Positions 8,220 through 16,975 of a DNA stretch of 64,000 nucleotides are shown one piece after another (positions within the stretch are counted from its first letter, which is position 1; each line of letters opens with the position of its first letter). Below the pieces are notes generated by a model. That model made no database searches, was not told where the DNA came from, and was given only the letters and a program-made list of their open reading frames with translations. Origin of the DNA: an uncultured Christensenella sp. (GTDB lineage Bacteria; Bacillota; Clostridia; Christensenellales; Borkfalkiaceae); NCBI GenBank assembly GCA_910585685.1, contig CAJUEO010000006.1, positions 37,566 through 101,565 of the forward strand. Reading direction: 5' to 3'. The translations under genes and the position numbers were made by a program.

Positions 8220-8537
8220 TTATTGTTTACCCGAATTTGCCAACTTCAACAGCTCATAAATTTGATTGACGGCAAGTGCGTCCATTTTATTGAGCTCGCT
8301 AATAATTTTTTTGTACTCGACAGGGTACTCGAAATTTTCCTCAAAAAACTCCCCCAAAGATAAATTGAAATAATCGCAAAAATTTATAAGCGCTTCAATA
8401 GAGGGCATACATTTTCCGTTTTCAATCTGGTTTATATATTCCGAACTTTGCCCAAGCTCGAGGCTGAGCTTTCTTGCGGAAATGTTGTGCGCAATGCGTA
8501 TGCGCGAATACCTTATTTTAATAAAATTTTTATCCAT
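8220..8537 (-). CDS. XRE-family transcriptional regulator
   Basis: A 105-residue protein. The N-terminal helix-turn-helix (ISARKLSLELGQSSEYINQIENGKCMPSIEALINFC) occupies residues about 18-55, followed by a leucine-rich and acidic tail. It is transcribed away from the large membrane protein gene at 8650, and the intergenic region carries repeated TTACATATTT sites over both promoters. The natural reading is an autoregulating repressor controlling the divergent membrane protein. The intact arrangement mirrors the broken one at 2353-3219. Confidence 0.88.
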   Translation of the reverse strand: MDKNFIKIRYSRIRIAHNISARKLSLELGQSSEYINQIENGKCMPSIEALINFCDYFNLSLGEFFEENFEYPVEYKKIISELNKMDALAVNQIYELLKLANSGKQ

Positions 8538-8550
8538 ATTACCATTCTAT

Positions 8551-8621
8551 AATATGTGTAATTATTATTTACATATTTAAACCTTTCAACGCTTGACTTA
8601 CATATTTTCACTATGTATAAT
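8551..8621 (+). promoter_or_regulatory. Promoter and repeated operator sites of the 8650 gene
   Basis: TTGACT (8593-8598), a 17-nt spacer and TATAAT (8616-8621). The sequence TTACATATTT occurs at 8569-8578 and again at 8598-8607 (overlapping the end of the -35 box), 29 bp apart. An inverted near-copy, AATATGTGTAA, lies at 8551-8561 next to the xre start. These are candidate binding sites for the divergent XRE protein. Confidence 0.75.
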
Positions 8622-8649
8622 GTAATAAATAAATATTTATGAGGTGTAT

Positions 8650-10335
8650 ATGAAGAAAATCGGGTCAGGTTTTGCATTCAGAATTGTGCAGGCAATTATA
8701 TATTTGCTTGCATTTAGCGGATTTCTTTTCGGAAGTATCTGGTTGAATCAGGGCAGCATTTCAAACTATATAAAAAAATATTGCGCAGAAAATGAAATAG
8801 GTTCCGAAGGATTATCTGTACAGTTTGATTATGACAGTCCCAATTATAGAACAGGAGATTACAGGTTAGTAGTTAAACAAGACGGTTTGGTTTTAAAACA
8901 TAAGCCAAGCGGCAGTAATGGCAATTCCGATTACACGGTTATAGGAAGTTTAAAAAGCGACAGTCAGTCCGAGAAAATTATTACTTTTGAATGTATAGAC
9001 GGAAGTAATATTCAGATAAACTACGACGAAGTAGATAGCTACTGTTATTATGAATATGAAACATCTACGAATATGTCGTTTGCTTTTATGATTGTTGCCA
9101 TAATTTTGTCTGTATTTATGCTGCTTGAATTTGTCGTTGCATTCTTGGGCAGAAAATCGATTGCGGCAAACAATTGCGGAATAGCCTTGAACTTTCTGTT
9201 TTCCCTTTCGGCTTTCGGATTATGCGGACTTATCGGCGCAATAAAGGGAAGAATGTATCTGCAGTTTAAGCACAACATGCAAATTATGCAAACACATCTT
9301 GGCGCTCAAAATCAAAGCGAAGAGTATGTGGAAGCCGCGACTGCCGGGTGCACAGTAGAAAATTCTGCACCGTCACAGGAAGTCGGCTCGAAAGAAACCT
9401 ATGCAACTACTCAAAATAGCGCGGCAGTAAGACAGGCAAACGTCAAAAGCGGAGCTAAACTTTCGGATAAGATTTTCTTTATTGCAGTTTGTGTGCTCTA
9501 TGCGGCGTTTTTAATAATTGGCATTGTCGGTATGGCGGCGCCGTCCTCGGGATTGCTATGGAGCAGCGGAGATATGGCGGAGCTTGAAATTATAGCTGCT
9601 AACTTTATTACGGGTTTGGCAATGCTTCCCATGTGTGCCACCGTGGGCTTATTTATAGCGTTTTGCTCTCCGCTCAAAACTAACAAGAAGGCAATGTTTA
9701 TAACTCTCGGCGTTACAGCGGCGGTTATGTTAGTTCTCGATATTGTTTTCTTCGTGGTAAAATCAACCGCAGAAGAGGGAATGTACGAGCTCATTCTGTC
9801 GGCTTCCAATGCAATCAACGGCAACCTTTCCGACTCGACGGCAATATCGGTCAGCCTCATACTTTCGCAGGTAGGCGTAATTTTGGTATATGCTTTAAAG
9901 TTTGTGCCCGTCAATCCCGACAAAATAGCAAAGTTAAGCGAGCGTATCGAAAATTCGGGCGGCAGCGAACTTGTCGACGCAGGCAACAAAGTAATAGCCG
10001 TGCTTTTAAATTGTCTTAAAGCTATTTTGAGGTTCAGATACAAGCACGAAAGGGCGTTTGTGTTTATCGCTACGTTTATGATGACTTTCGGAGTTTTCGT
10101 TTCGCTGTATGTCATTGTTGTTGCAATGGTGCTTGTAATTATAGTCGGTTTGGTAATATTCTTCGGCAAGTTCTACGTCGATACTCCCAGGCGCGACTAT
10201 GTCATAATAGACGGGGGATACGAGCGCGTTTTGAAATACAACGGCTACTATCTCGGCAGTGACAAGTATGTGGACGACATAGGTCGAACCTGGTTTACCG
10301 ACGACAACGGCTCTACGTTCTATCTTGGCAAATAA
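8650..10335 (+). CDS. Large polytopic membrane protein, modular XRE-linked family
   Basis: A 561-residue protein of no recognised family with about nine hydrophobic segments. Residues 1-205 match the protein at 7570 (module A, with an extracytoplasmic beta-rich domain between helices 1 and 2). A variable linker rich in Q, A and T follows (about 210-265). A central block of four or five helices (about 275-425) comes next. The last 55 residues (YVIIDGGYERVLKYN ... DNGSTFYLG) match the C-terminal domain of the protein at 2635 (module B). The ATG at 8650 follows a GAGGTG ribosome-binding site; a GTG two codons upstream lies within that site. It is probably repressed by the divergent XRE protein. 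Confidence 0.82.
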   Translation: MKKIGSGFAFRIVQAIIYLLAFSGFLFGSIWLNQGSISNYIKKYCAENEIGSEGLSVQFDYDSPNYRTGDYRLVVKQDGLVLKHKPSGSNGNSDYTVIGSLKSDSQSEKIITFECIDGSNIQINYDEVDSYCYYEYETSTNMSFAFMIVAIILSVFMLLEFVVAFLGRKSIAANNCGIALNFLFSLSAFGLCGLIGAIKGRMYLQFKHNMQIMQTHLGAQNQSEEYVEAATAGCTVENSAPSQEVGSKETYATTQNSAAVRQANVKSGAKLSDKIFFIAVCVLYAAFLIIGIVGMAAPSSGLLWSSGDMAELEIIAANFITGLAMLPMCATVGLFIAFCSPLKTNKKAMFITLGVTAAVMLVLDIVFFVVKSTAEEGMYELILSASNAINGNLSDSTAISVSLILSQVGVILVYALKFVPVNPDKIAKLSERIENSGGSELVDAGNKVIAVLLNCLKAILRFRYKHERAFVFIATFMMTFGVFVSLYVIVVAMVLVIIVGLVIFFGKFYVDTPRRDYVIIDGGYERVLKYNGYYLGSDKYVDDIGRTWFTDDNGSTFYLGK

Positions 10336-10350
10336 TTAAAATTTTTAATT

Positions 10351-10380
10351 GGCGCGGCTTTGACAAGCCGCGCCTTTTTT
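10351..10380 (+). terminator. Terminator after the 8650 gene
   Basis: A ten-bp GC-rich stem (10351-10360 with 10365-10374), a four-base loop and six T residues. Confidence 0.92.
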
Positions 10381-10441
10381 GTATGTAAAACGTTTGTGGT
10401 AAATTTTATTTTATGTTATAATGTACAAAACGGAGAAGATT

Positions 10442-11293
10442 ATGAAAATTTGTGTTGTCGGTCTCGGCATAATAGGCGGCTCGCTCAGCCTCGCTTTAAA
10501 GCGTGCCAAATATACCGTTGACGGTTGGAACAGAAACCCGTTGCCCCTGGAATATGCCTTAACTAACGGTGTAATTGACGGGGTTGCGACGCATTTTAAA
10601 AATTACGACGTCGTCTTTTTGGCTCTGCCTCCAAAGGTAACTCAAAACTTTTTGGACGGGTGCGAGTTCAGGGACGGCGCAATTGTGTCCGACGTTTGCG
10701 GCGTAAAAAAATGCGTCGAGGATATTGTTTTAAAGCGTGAAAGAAATTACCGCTACGTCGGTTGTCATCCTATGGCAGGCAAAGAGGTGTCGGGCATCGA
10801 GGCGGCTTGCTCCGACCTTTTCGACGGCGCAAGTATGGTTATAACTTCCAATGCGGATACAGACATCGAGGCTTTGAACGTAATACGTCAACTTACAAAG
10901 GATATGGGTTTTGGCAGAATAGTCGAGTGCTCTGCTGAAATTCACGACAAAAAAATAGCATACACCTCGCAGCTTGCGCACATTGTATCCAACGCCTACG
11001 TCAAGGACGACGACATAGACTGTTGTCTTGGTTTTACGGGCGGAAGTTTTCAGGATATGACAAGGATAGCCGGCGTGGACGAGAATATGTGGGCTTCGCT
11101 CTATCTTGAAAATGCGGCAAATATATCCGAAAAAATTCAAAAACTTATATCTTCGCTTGCGGAAATTAAGGGTGCAATAGACGAAAACGATATGCAAAAG
11201 TTGACCTGTATTTTGAAAAACGGCAGGTTGCTTTTTGAAAACAGTAAAAAAATTAATGCAAATAGCAGTATTTTAGTAAAAAATTTGAAGTAA
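10442..11293 (+). CDS. tyrA: Prephenate dehydrogenase
   Basis: TyrA oxidatively decarboxylates prephenate to 4-hydroxyphenylpyruvate in tyrosine synthesis, using NAD(P). The 283-residue protein has the N-terminal nucleotide-binding VVGLGIIGGSLSLAL. The catalytic histidine regions follow in GCHPMAGKEVSG and TSQLAHIVSNA, then the helical C-terminal dimer domain. No ACT domain is present. The ATG at 10442 is chosen because of the GGAGAAG site just upstream; the longer reading begins within the promoter region (TATAAT at about 10414-10419). The other shikimate genes sit 34 kb away at 44-48 kb. Confidence 0.93.
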   Translation: MKICVVGLGIIGGSLSLALKRAKYTVDGWNRNPLPLEYALTNGVIDGVATHFKNYDVVFLALPPKVTQNFLDGCEFRDGAIVSDVCGVKKCVEDIVLKRERNYRYVGCHPMAGKEVSGIEAACSDLFDGASMVITSNADTDIEALNVIRQLTKDMGFGRIVECSAEIHDKKIAYTSQLAHIVSNAYVKDDDIDCCLGFTGGSFQDMTRIAGVDENMWASLYLENAANISEKIQKLISSLAEIKGAIDENDMQKLTCILKNGRLLFENSKKINANSSILVKNLK

Positions 11294-11326
11294 TTTTCAA
11301 ATTAATATGTTATAATGAGTTAAACT

Positions 11327-11683
11327 ATGAATTGTAGGGTAATTTTCAGGGGCGGAACAGGAGAATTTTTCTCTAAGGGACAGCTTTTGCCCTCCTCAAA
11401 CGGATTTTTGTTGAAATACACGCTTGACGGTGACAGTTGCGAGCTGTGTGTTGAAGGAAAAACCATCAGGCAAACGCGAGAAGGCAGCGTAAATATCCAA
11501 ATGTCTTTTACGCAAAACGAACAATCGCTGTGTCACATACGCGACGGTGAACTTTCGGGCAGTTTTCCCGTGTTTACCTACTTTTTGTCGTCGTCTGTCA
11601 ACGAAAAGGGCGCAAAAGTCAAGCTTGAATACGAGTGCGCCGACGAAAAAATTACACTCGAAGTAATAGCGGAAGTATTATAA
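11327..11683 (+). CDS. DUF1934-like beta-barrel protein
   Basis: A 118-residue protein resembling the DUF1934 (YwiB-like, calycin-type fold) family. It alternates short beta strands and ends with the family-like pattern of a Y-x-L/F stretch followed by KVKLEYEC and ITLEVIAEV. No catalytic role is established for the family. An extended -10 element (TG-T-TATAAT, ending at 11316) is only 10 nt from the ATG, so the leader would be very short and there is no ribosome-binding site. Confidence 0.6.
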   Translation: MNCRVIFRGGTGEFFSKGQLLPSSNGFLLKYTLDGDSCELCVEGKTIRQTREGSVNIQMSFTQNEQSLCHIRDGELSGSFPVFTYFLSSSVNEKGAKVKLEYECADEKITLEVIAEVL

Positions 11684-11741
11684 GCGCAAGGCAAATCCGT
11701 GAACTGTAAGTTCAATTCCAACGGTTTTGCAAGAGAAAATA

Positions 11742-12386
11742 ATGATTATTGAATATCTCGGTCATTCAAGTTTTAAACTCACTGAAAGTACGGGCACGTC
11801 GGTTGTTTGCGACCCGTATTCCGAAGAGGTGGGCTTTTGTATGCCGACTGTGGATGCGGACGCAGTTACCGTGTCCCACCAACACTACGACCACAACGCC
11901 TTGAACCTTATCGGCGGAAATCCCGTTATAATCGATAAGGACGAAATTCACGATTTGCACGGTGTGGAAATCAACTCGATAAAGAGCTTTCACGACGAAT
12001 GCCGCGGTAAAAAACGCGGTGAAAATATAATTTTTAAGTTCCGTATGGACGGTATCGACGTTTGTCACCTCGGTGATTTGGGGGAGGCGTGTTCTTCCGA
12101 CTTGATAGAAACGCTTCTGCCCGTAAACGTATTGCTTATTCCCGTCGGCGGCACTTATACAATAGACGCGGAAATGGCAAAGGAATATGTTGACAGAATA
12201 ATGCCCGACATAGTCATTCCCATGCACTACCGCACAAAGGACTGTAAACTCGACATCGACAAAGTCGATGAGTTTTTAAAGCTGTTCGACAGTGAGTGTA
12301 TTGAAGAGATTGACGGAAATTCAATCGAACTTTCGCGCATTGATTTGAGCGGTGAAACAAAAATAATTGTACTTAGGAGAACGTAA
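11742..12386 (+). CDS. Metallo-beta-lactamase fold hydrolase, UlaG-like
   Basis: This 214-residue protein begins IIEYLGHSSFKL, typical of UlaG/YtnP-type metal-dependent hydrolases. It carries the metal-binding VSHQHYDHNAL (HxHxDH), a histidine/aspartate region CHLGDLG and the C-terminal IPMHYRT. The substrate is unknown. The ATG at 11742 is preferred over an upstream TTG that lies in an imperfect hairpin (about 11692-11732). It lies directly after the DUF1934 gene, and its last codon overlaps the Rho-like gene region by about one base, suggesting one operon. Confidence 0.85.
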   Translation: MIIEYLGHSSFKLTESTGTSVVCDPYSEEVGFCMPTVDADAVTVSHQHYDHNALNLIGGNPVIIDKDEIHDLHGVEINSIKSFHDECRGKKRGENIIFKFRMDGIDVCHLGDLGEACSSDLIETLLPVNVLLIPVGGTYTIDAEMAKEYVDRIMPDIVIPMHYRTKDCKLDIDKVDEFLKLFDSECIEEIDGNSIELSRIDLSGETKIIVLRRT

Positions 12387-13468
12387 TGCAAGAAAAGCGT
12401 ATGCTTGAGGATATCGCGGCAAGGCTTGACGCAAAGACGATACACGAAGTTCGAAGAATAGCGCGCCATGTGGGTGCCCATTCTGAAAGCAATCAAAAAT
12501 CAAGCATTATTGATGCAATTTTGGGTGTTGCAGGCAATACTTTGGAGCCTCATCCCCCTTCAAGGCGCGGTGCGCCTCCCAAAAATGAGGATACCGACGT
12601 AAAAATAGTAGCTGACGTAAGACTCTGCCGTCAGTATCATATCGCGCTTGCAAACGGTGACGATATTTCAACATTCAGCGTAAACGACAGCGGCGCGAAG
12701 TTTGCAAGGTCGGTCAATTTCGAAACGCTCAAACGTATCTATCCTGACAAGCTTTTGCTGCTTAAAGATGATATAACGTGCCGCATAATCAATATGTTTG
12801 CACCCGTCGTACTCGGTCAACGCACTTTTATAAGCGGTTCGGTAAATACGGGCAAGACCTTTACTTTAAAGAGTATAGCAAAATCGGTATATAACAACTA
12901 CTGTAATATTAAACCCGTAATACTCATGGTGGACGCAAGACCCGAAGATATTTCCGACTTTAAAAGCGACGTGTGCACTGCCGAGTATTTTTGTACCTCT
13001 TTCGATATGCCGCCGGCAAATCATATCAACGCCGTGCTTCGCGCTACTGAATTTTGCAAGCGCGAGATAGAAAAGGGCAAAAACGTTATACTGTTTACCG
13101 ACGGGCTTTTCGGCGGATATATTCCGGAAGAAACGCTCAAAAAACTGCTGTATTTCGCGTGCAATACCGAAGAGGGCGTGTCGCTCACCATAATTTCCAC
13201 AATAAACAGCGACAGCGCGCAATATTCCAATTTCATAAACACCGCAACCGCGCAAATAACTCTTTCTTCCGAGCTTGCACGCGCGCGTGTTTTTCCGGCT
13301 ATAGATGTCAAAAATTGTTTTGTGGACAGAGAGGAAAAGATACTTTCTCCCGAAGATTTTAAGCAGGTAAATTTTGTTCGCGAACGGGTAGACTCGCGCG
13401 AGATAATCAATCTGTTTAAAACTACGCAAGATAATTCGGAAATTTTGGAAAAATACAAAAATGGCTGA
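12386..13468 (+). CDS. Divergent Rho-like ATPase
   Basis: This 360-residue protein has a recognisable Rho core but is much changed. Residues about 5-50 resemble the Rho N-terminal helical domain. Residues about 70-135 occupy the place of the cold-shock RNA-binding domain but lack its aromatic RNA-binding motifs. The ATPase part keeps a P-loop (GSVNTGKT), the segment VILMVDARPEDISDF (Rho has LLIDERPEEVTDM), TSFDMPPANH (Rho: STFDEPPxxH), EEGVSLTIISTI and ARVFPAIDV. In place of the Walker-B-adjacent LDSITRLARA of Rho it has FTDGLFGG, so the RNA-contacting Q/R-loop and arginine residues seem lost. It overlaps obgE by 8 nt. It is probably not a standard terminator factor; its function is unknown. 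Confidence 0.75.
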   Translation: MQEKRMLEDIAARLDAKTIHEVRRIARHVGAHSESNQKSSIIDAILGVAGNTLEPHPPSRRGAPPKNEDTDVKIVADVRLCRQYHIALANGDDISTFSVNDSGAKFARSVNFETLKRIYPDKLLLLKDDITCRIINMFAPVVLGQRTFISGSVNTGKTFTLKSIAKSVYNNYCNIKPVILMVDARPEDISDFKSDVCTAEYFCTSFDMPPANHINAVLRATEFCKREIEKGKNVILFTDGLFGGYIPEETLKKLLYFACNTEEGVSLTIISTINSDSAQYSNFINTATAQITLSSELARARVFPAIDVKNCFVDREEKILSPEDFKQVNFVRERVDSREIINLFKTTQDNSEILEKYKNG

Positions 13469-14741
13469 TAAAAATTTATTTACCGACAGGGTAAAAATTA
13501 CAATTAAATCGGGTGACGGCGGAGACGGTATGAACTCGTTCAAGTCGTACAAGGGAAAGCCTGCCTGCGGACCCGACGGCGGAGACGGCGGCTACGGCGG
13601 CAACGTCTATATCATTGCCGACAAAAATGTAAACGATTTGCTGTCGTTCAGATTTATAAGTAAATATTTTGCCGGTAACGGTGAGCGCGGCGGCAGCAAC
13701 AAGTGTTTCGGTCGCAGCGGTGACGACGTAATAATAAAAGTTCCGCTCGGCACAGTTGTTCGCGACTTTGAAACGGGCGCGGTAATTGCGGATATGTTTG
13801 AGGACGGTGCAAAAAAGCTTATTGCCGAGGGCGGCAGAGGCGGTAAAGGCAACGTGCGTTTTACCACTTCTCGCAGGCACGCCCCCAACTTTGCGCAAAA
13901 GGGAGAAACTACCGAGCCGCATATTCTTGCGTTAGAGCTTAAAGTAATAGCCGACGTCGGTATTATAGGCTTTCCCAACGTGGGCAAGTCAACGCTTCTT
14001 TCAAAAATTTCCGCGGCAAAACCCAAAATTGCCAATTACCATTTCACAACGCTTTCCCCCAATCTCGGCGTTGTAAAATACTATGACGATTCGTTTGTTG
14101 CGGCGGATATACCGGGGCTTATCGAGGGCGCTGCGGACGGCGCAGGGCTGGGTCACGATTTTTTAAGGCATATCGAAAGAACGCGTATGCTGGTTCACGT
14201 CGTCGATATTTCGGGAACGGAAGCACGCGACCCCGTAGAGGACTTCAAAAAAATAAACGAGGAGTTGAAGGGCTATTCTCAAAAGCTTGCTTCGCTTCCA
14301 CAGATAATTGCGGCAAACAAGTGCGACGTTTACGGCGCGGACGAAAATTTAAAGCTGTTTAAAAGAAAATACGGCAAAAAATATAAAATTTTCCCCATCA
14401 CCGCAGTTTCGGGAGAAGGAACGCAAGAGCTTGTCAAAGCAGTTTTTCAAACCCTGCAAACCTTGCCCCCCGTTTCAAGGGTGGAGGCGGACGAGGCATT
14501 CACTTACAGAAAGAGCGGCAATCTAGGTTTTGAAATTTATATGGACGGTGACGTATATGTAGTCGTCGGCGACCTTGTGGATATGCTGTGCCGCAACGTC
14601 GCGTTAAACGACCCCGACTCTATGGCGTATTTCCAAAAAATACTTCGCGAAAAGGGCGTAATTTCAAAGTTGAAAGAGATGGGTATAAAAGAAAACGACA
14701 CCGTTTCGATAGGTGAAGTGGAGTTTGACTTTATACCGTAA
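13461..14741 (+). CDS. obgE: Obg family GTPase
   Basis: Obg is an essential GTPase involved in assembly of the large ribosomal subunit and stress signalling. The 426-residue protein has the glycine-rich N-terminal Obg fold (residues 1-158, GDGGDGGYGGNV). The G domain follows, with GFPNVGKSTL (G1), TTLSPNLG (G2), DIPGLIEGA (G3) and NKCD (G4), then the C-terminal OCT domain (from about residue 345). It overlaps the Rho-like gene and is followed by yhbY. Confidence 0.97.
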   Translation: MADKNLFTDRVKITIKSGDGGDGMNSFKSYKGKPACGPDGGDGGYGGNVYIIADKNVNDLLSFRFISKYFAGNGERGGSNKCFGRSGDDVIIKVPLGTVVRDFETGAVIADMFEDGAKKLIAEGGRGGKGNVRFTTSRRHAPNFAQKGETTEPHILALELKVIADVGIIGFPNVGKSTLLSKISAAKPKIANYHFTTLSPNLGVVKYYDDSFVAADIPGLIEGAADGAGLGHDFLRHIERTRMLVHVVDISGTEARDPVEDFKKINEELKGYSQKLASLPQIIAANKCDVYGADENLKLFKRKYGKKYKIFPITAVSGEGTQELVKAVFQTLQTLPPVSRVEADEAFTYRKSGNLGFEIYMDGDVYVVVGDLVDMLCRNVALNDPDSMAYFQKILREKGVISKLKEMGIKENDTVSIGEVEFDFIP

Positions 14742-14767
14742 AATTAAATAAAAATTCAAGGAAAAAT

Positions 14768-15064
14768 ATGTTGACGTCAAAACAACGCAGTAAATTAAAA
14801 TCCCTTGCCGCAAACATTACCCCGATAGGGCAAGTGGGCAAGGAAGGAATAGGCGACAATATGCTTGCAAGCTTTTCGGACTGTCTTGAAAAGCGCGAGC
14901 TCATAAAAATTAGCATTCTCGAAAATGCCGACGGTGACCCCAAGGAGCTTGGGCGCGAGCTTGCGGCTAAACTTAAAGCGGAATGCGTTATCGTAATAGG
15001 CAGAAAGGCAGTATTATACCGCAAATCCGGCAGAAAGGATATCGAGCATATCGAGCTCAATTAA
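14768..15064 (+). CDS. yhbY: YhbY family RNA-binding protein (CRM domain)
   Basis: A 98-residue single-domain protein of the CRS1-YhbY family that binds pre-50S ribosomal particles. The start LTSKQRSKLKSLAANITP, the IGKxG-like QVGKEGIGDNM and VIGRKAVLYRKS near the C-terminus are typical. It lies 26 nt behind obgE, consistent with a ribosome-assembly operon. Its last codons overlap the end of the convergent gene at 15057. Confidence 0.93.
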   Translation: MLTSKQRSKLKSLAANITPIGQVGKEGIGDNMLASFSDCLEKRELIKISILENADGDPKELGRELAAKLKAECVIVIGRKAVLYRKSGRKDIEHIELN

Positions 15065-15797
15065 AGACCAAAGCAACGGTACAGATTAAAAGCATAATGC
15101 CGCCGCTCACTATATAATAAATGGGATAAAAGGTAAAATAGCTTAAAGCCAGAAGCCCTATGCCCGACCAAAACAGCGGCGCGCAAAGTTTTCTTGAAAA
15201 ACGCGCTTTTATCTTTTTAAACACGCTCACTTTTTTTGCACCGCCGTAAACGAATTTTTGCGGTAAAAGATTATTTTGTTTCAAAGCTGCATATACTTCG
15301 TCTAACTGAACAAGCGTTATCGCAAAATTTTCCGCAAGCGCAATTGCCTGTATGCAAGCTGAATTACAGTAAATTACTTTGTCGTTTTGGGTTGAATATT
15401 TGATAACTTTTGCAATGTCGTCCTCTGTCAAGGGACTCATCTTAAAATTGAAAAAACAGCATTGCCCCCCACATATGACCCGTTTACCGACTATTTTTGC
15501 TTTTGCTCCCAATAAATTTTGGAACAAATTGAGGATGTAATTGTCGTCGGAAAGCGACAAATGCAGCGAAAGAAGATGCTTTTCTTTTTCATCGCGCGAA
15601 AGTAAAAGGCGTTTGTCCTGCTTTAAGCTTATGTATATAAAAACCAGCGCACCGAACAATAGGGCGGCACATATGCCGAAGATAAGCCCCAATACGGCGT
15701 TTTTAGTGTAAAATCTTACAGCCGTAAAAAACAACAAAAACGCGCAAACCGAGCAAAACAGAGTATCGCAAATAAGCGGCAAATTCAATCTTTTCAT
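15057..15797 (-). CDS. Hypothetical membrane protein with possible nuclease-like domain
   Basis: A protein of about 246 residues starting at the ATG at 15797 (MKRLNLPLIC); the longer reading would run into nadD and is rejected. Two hydrophobic helices lie near residues 9-28 and 33-53 and two more at the C-terminus (about 200-240). The central soluble part contains KIVGKRVICGG ... KVIYCNSACIQAIALAENF followed by LVQLDEVYAALK. This is reminiscent of membrane-anchored restriction-endonuclease-like proteins of Clostridia, but I cannot see a complete catalytic set. It is convergent with yhbY (8-nt overlap) and divergent from nadD. Confidence 0.65.
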   Translation of the reverse strand: MKRLNLPLICDTLFCSVCAFLLFFTAVRFYTKNAVLGLIFGICAALLFGALVFIYISLKQDKRLLLSRDEKEKHLLSLHLSLSDDNYILNLFQNLLGAKAKIVGKRVICGGQCCFFNFKMSPLTEDDIAKVIKYSTQNDKVIYCNSACIQAIALAENFAITLVQLDEVYAALKQNNLLPQKFVYGGAKKVSVFKKIKARFSRKLCAPLFWSGIGLLALSYFTFYPIYYIVSGGIMLLICTVALVFN

Positions 15798-15833
15798 ATA
15801 TTGGTTTTTGCCTGAAAATATAAAAAATATACT

Positions 15834-16958
15834 ATGAAAATAGCAATTTACGGAGGGGCGTTCAACCCCGTCCACAACGAACACGTCAATATAGTCAAGG
15901 CGGCAATGCAAAGCCTTTGTCTTGACAAGATAATAGTCGTACCCTCGGCAATATCCCCCCACAAACGCACGACGATGACGGCTTCACCTCGCGCAAGGTT
16001 GAAAATGTGCAGCCTTGCTTTCAGTGAAATTGCGAACGTTGAGGTTTCCGATTACGAAATTAAAAAGGGCGGCATAAGCTATTCATATCTTACTTGCAGG
16101 CACTTTAAAAAGCTGTATAAAGACGACGAGTTATACTTTATTGTCGGCGCGGATATGCTTTCAAGCTTTCATATGTGGAAAGAGCCGCATGACATTTTAA
16201 AAAACGTCACTCTCGCTGTCTGCGCAAGGGAAAACGCGGAAGAGCTTCAAGGTTTTATTAAACAATTTACCTCAAAGTTCAAACATAGCGTAGTCAACTT
16301 CGGCTATGTCGGCAAAGACGTAAGTTCCACAAAAGTCAGGGTGTACGCTGCGCTCGGAGAGGAAATTAAACATTTAGTTCCCGAAAAAGTTGCAAAATTT
16401 ATAAAAAAAGACGGCGTATATAGTTTGAAAGAGCTTTGGGGCGTCAAAAAATTGCTTATCTTGGACAGATGGGAGCACACCGTTCGCGTTGCCGTGTATG
16501 CCGCGGAAAATTGTCGGGGCGCAGGACTGTATGAAATAGACGCCATTACCGCCGCCGCACTGCACGACTGTGCAAAATACTTGTCGGAAAATGCCGCCGA
16601 GCTTGAGGGGTTTACCTTTCCCAAAGGTTATCCCAAGCCCGTGCTTCATCAATTCAGCGGCGCGTACGTTGCCGAGCATACCTTCGGAGTCAAGGACGAG
16701 CTTATACTAAACGCAATACGCTATCATACGACGGGCAGGGAGAATATGGGCAAACTTGAAAAGCTTATATTTTTATCCGACCTTTTAGAATGCGGCAGGG
16801 ATTTTGACGGCGTGGATAAATTGCGCAAAAAAATGAGCCGGGGCTTGGACGAATGTCTTAAAGCCTCGCTCGAACACCAACTTGAATATTTGAAATCAAC
16901 GGGCGCACCCGTGTGTAAATTGACTCAGCGCGCATACGATTATCTTAATGAAATATAA
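15834..16958 (+). CDS. nadD: Fused NadD adenylyltransferase / YqeK HD hydrolase
   Basis: A 374-residue two-domain protein. Residues 1-195 are nicotinate-nucleotide adenylyltransferase, which makes NaAD in NAD synthesis. They carry the nucleotidyltransferase motif GGAFNPVHNEH (GxFxPxHxxH) and the C-terminal SSTKVR (ISSTxIR-type). Residues about 200-374 are a YqeK-type HD-domain protein, a family including diadenosine tetraphosphate hydrolases, with WEHTVRVA, LHDCAKY and IRYHTTG as metal ligands. The two are separate adjacent genes in many Bacillota and fused in others. No ribosome-binding site is visible before the ATG. It is followed by rsfS. Confidence 0.95.
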   Translation: MKIAIYGGAFNPVHNEHVNIVKAAMQSLCLDKIIVVPSAISPHKRTTMTASPRARLKMCSLAFSEIANVEVSDYEIKKGGISYSYLTCRHFKKLYKDDELYFIVGADMLSSFHMWKEPHDILKNVTLAVCARENAEELQGFIKQFTSKFKHSVVNFGYVGKDVSSTKVRVYAALGEEIKHLVPEKVAKFIKKDGVYSLKELWGVKKLLILDRWEHTVRVAVYAAENCRGAGLYEIDAITAAALHDCAKYLSENAAELEGFTFPKGYPKPVLHQFSGAYVAEHTFGVKDELILNAIRYHTTGRENMGKLEKLIFLSDLLECGRDFDGVDKLRKKMSRGLDECLKASLEHQLEYLKSTGAPVCKLTQRAYDYLNEI

Positions 16959-16975
16959 GGAGTAAATTTATTACA

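Noticed and set aside
11692..11732. Regulatory hairpin before the MBL-fold gene
   Set aside because: An imperfect nested hairpin is present but short and without a T-run; not enough to call.
15798..15962. Longer N-terminus of the membrane protein at 15057
   Set aside because: It would overlap the nadD start, and the first hydrophobic helix begins at the ATG at 15797.
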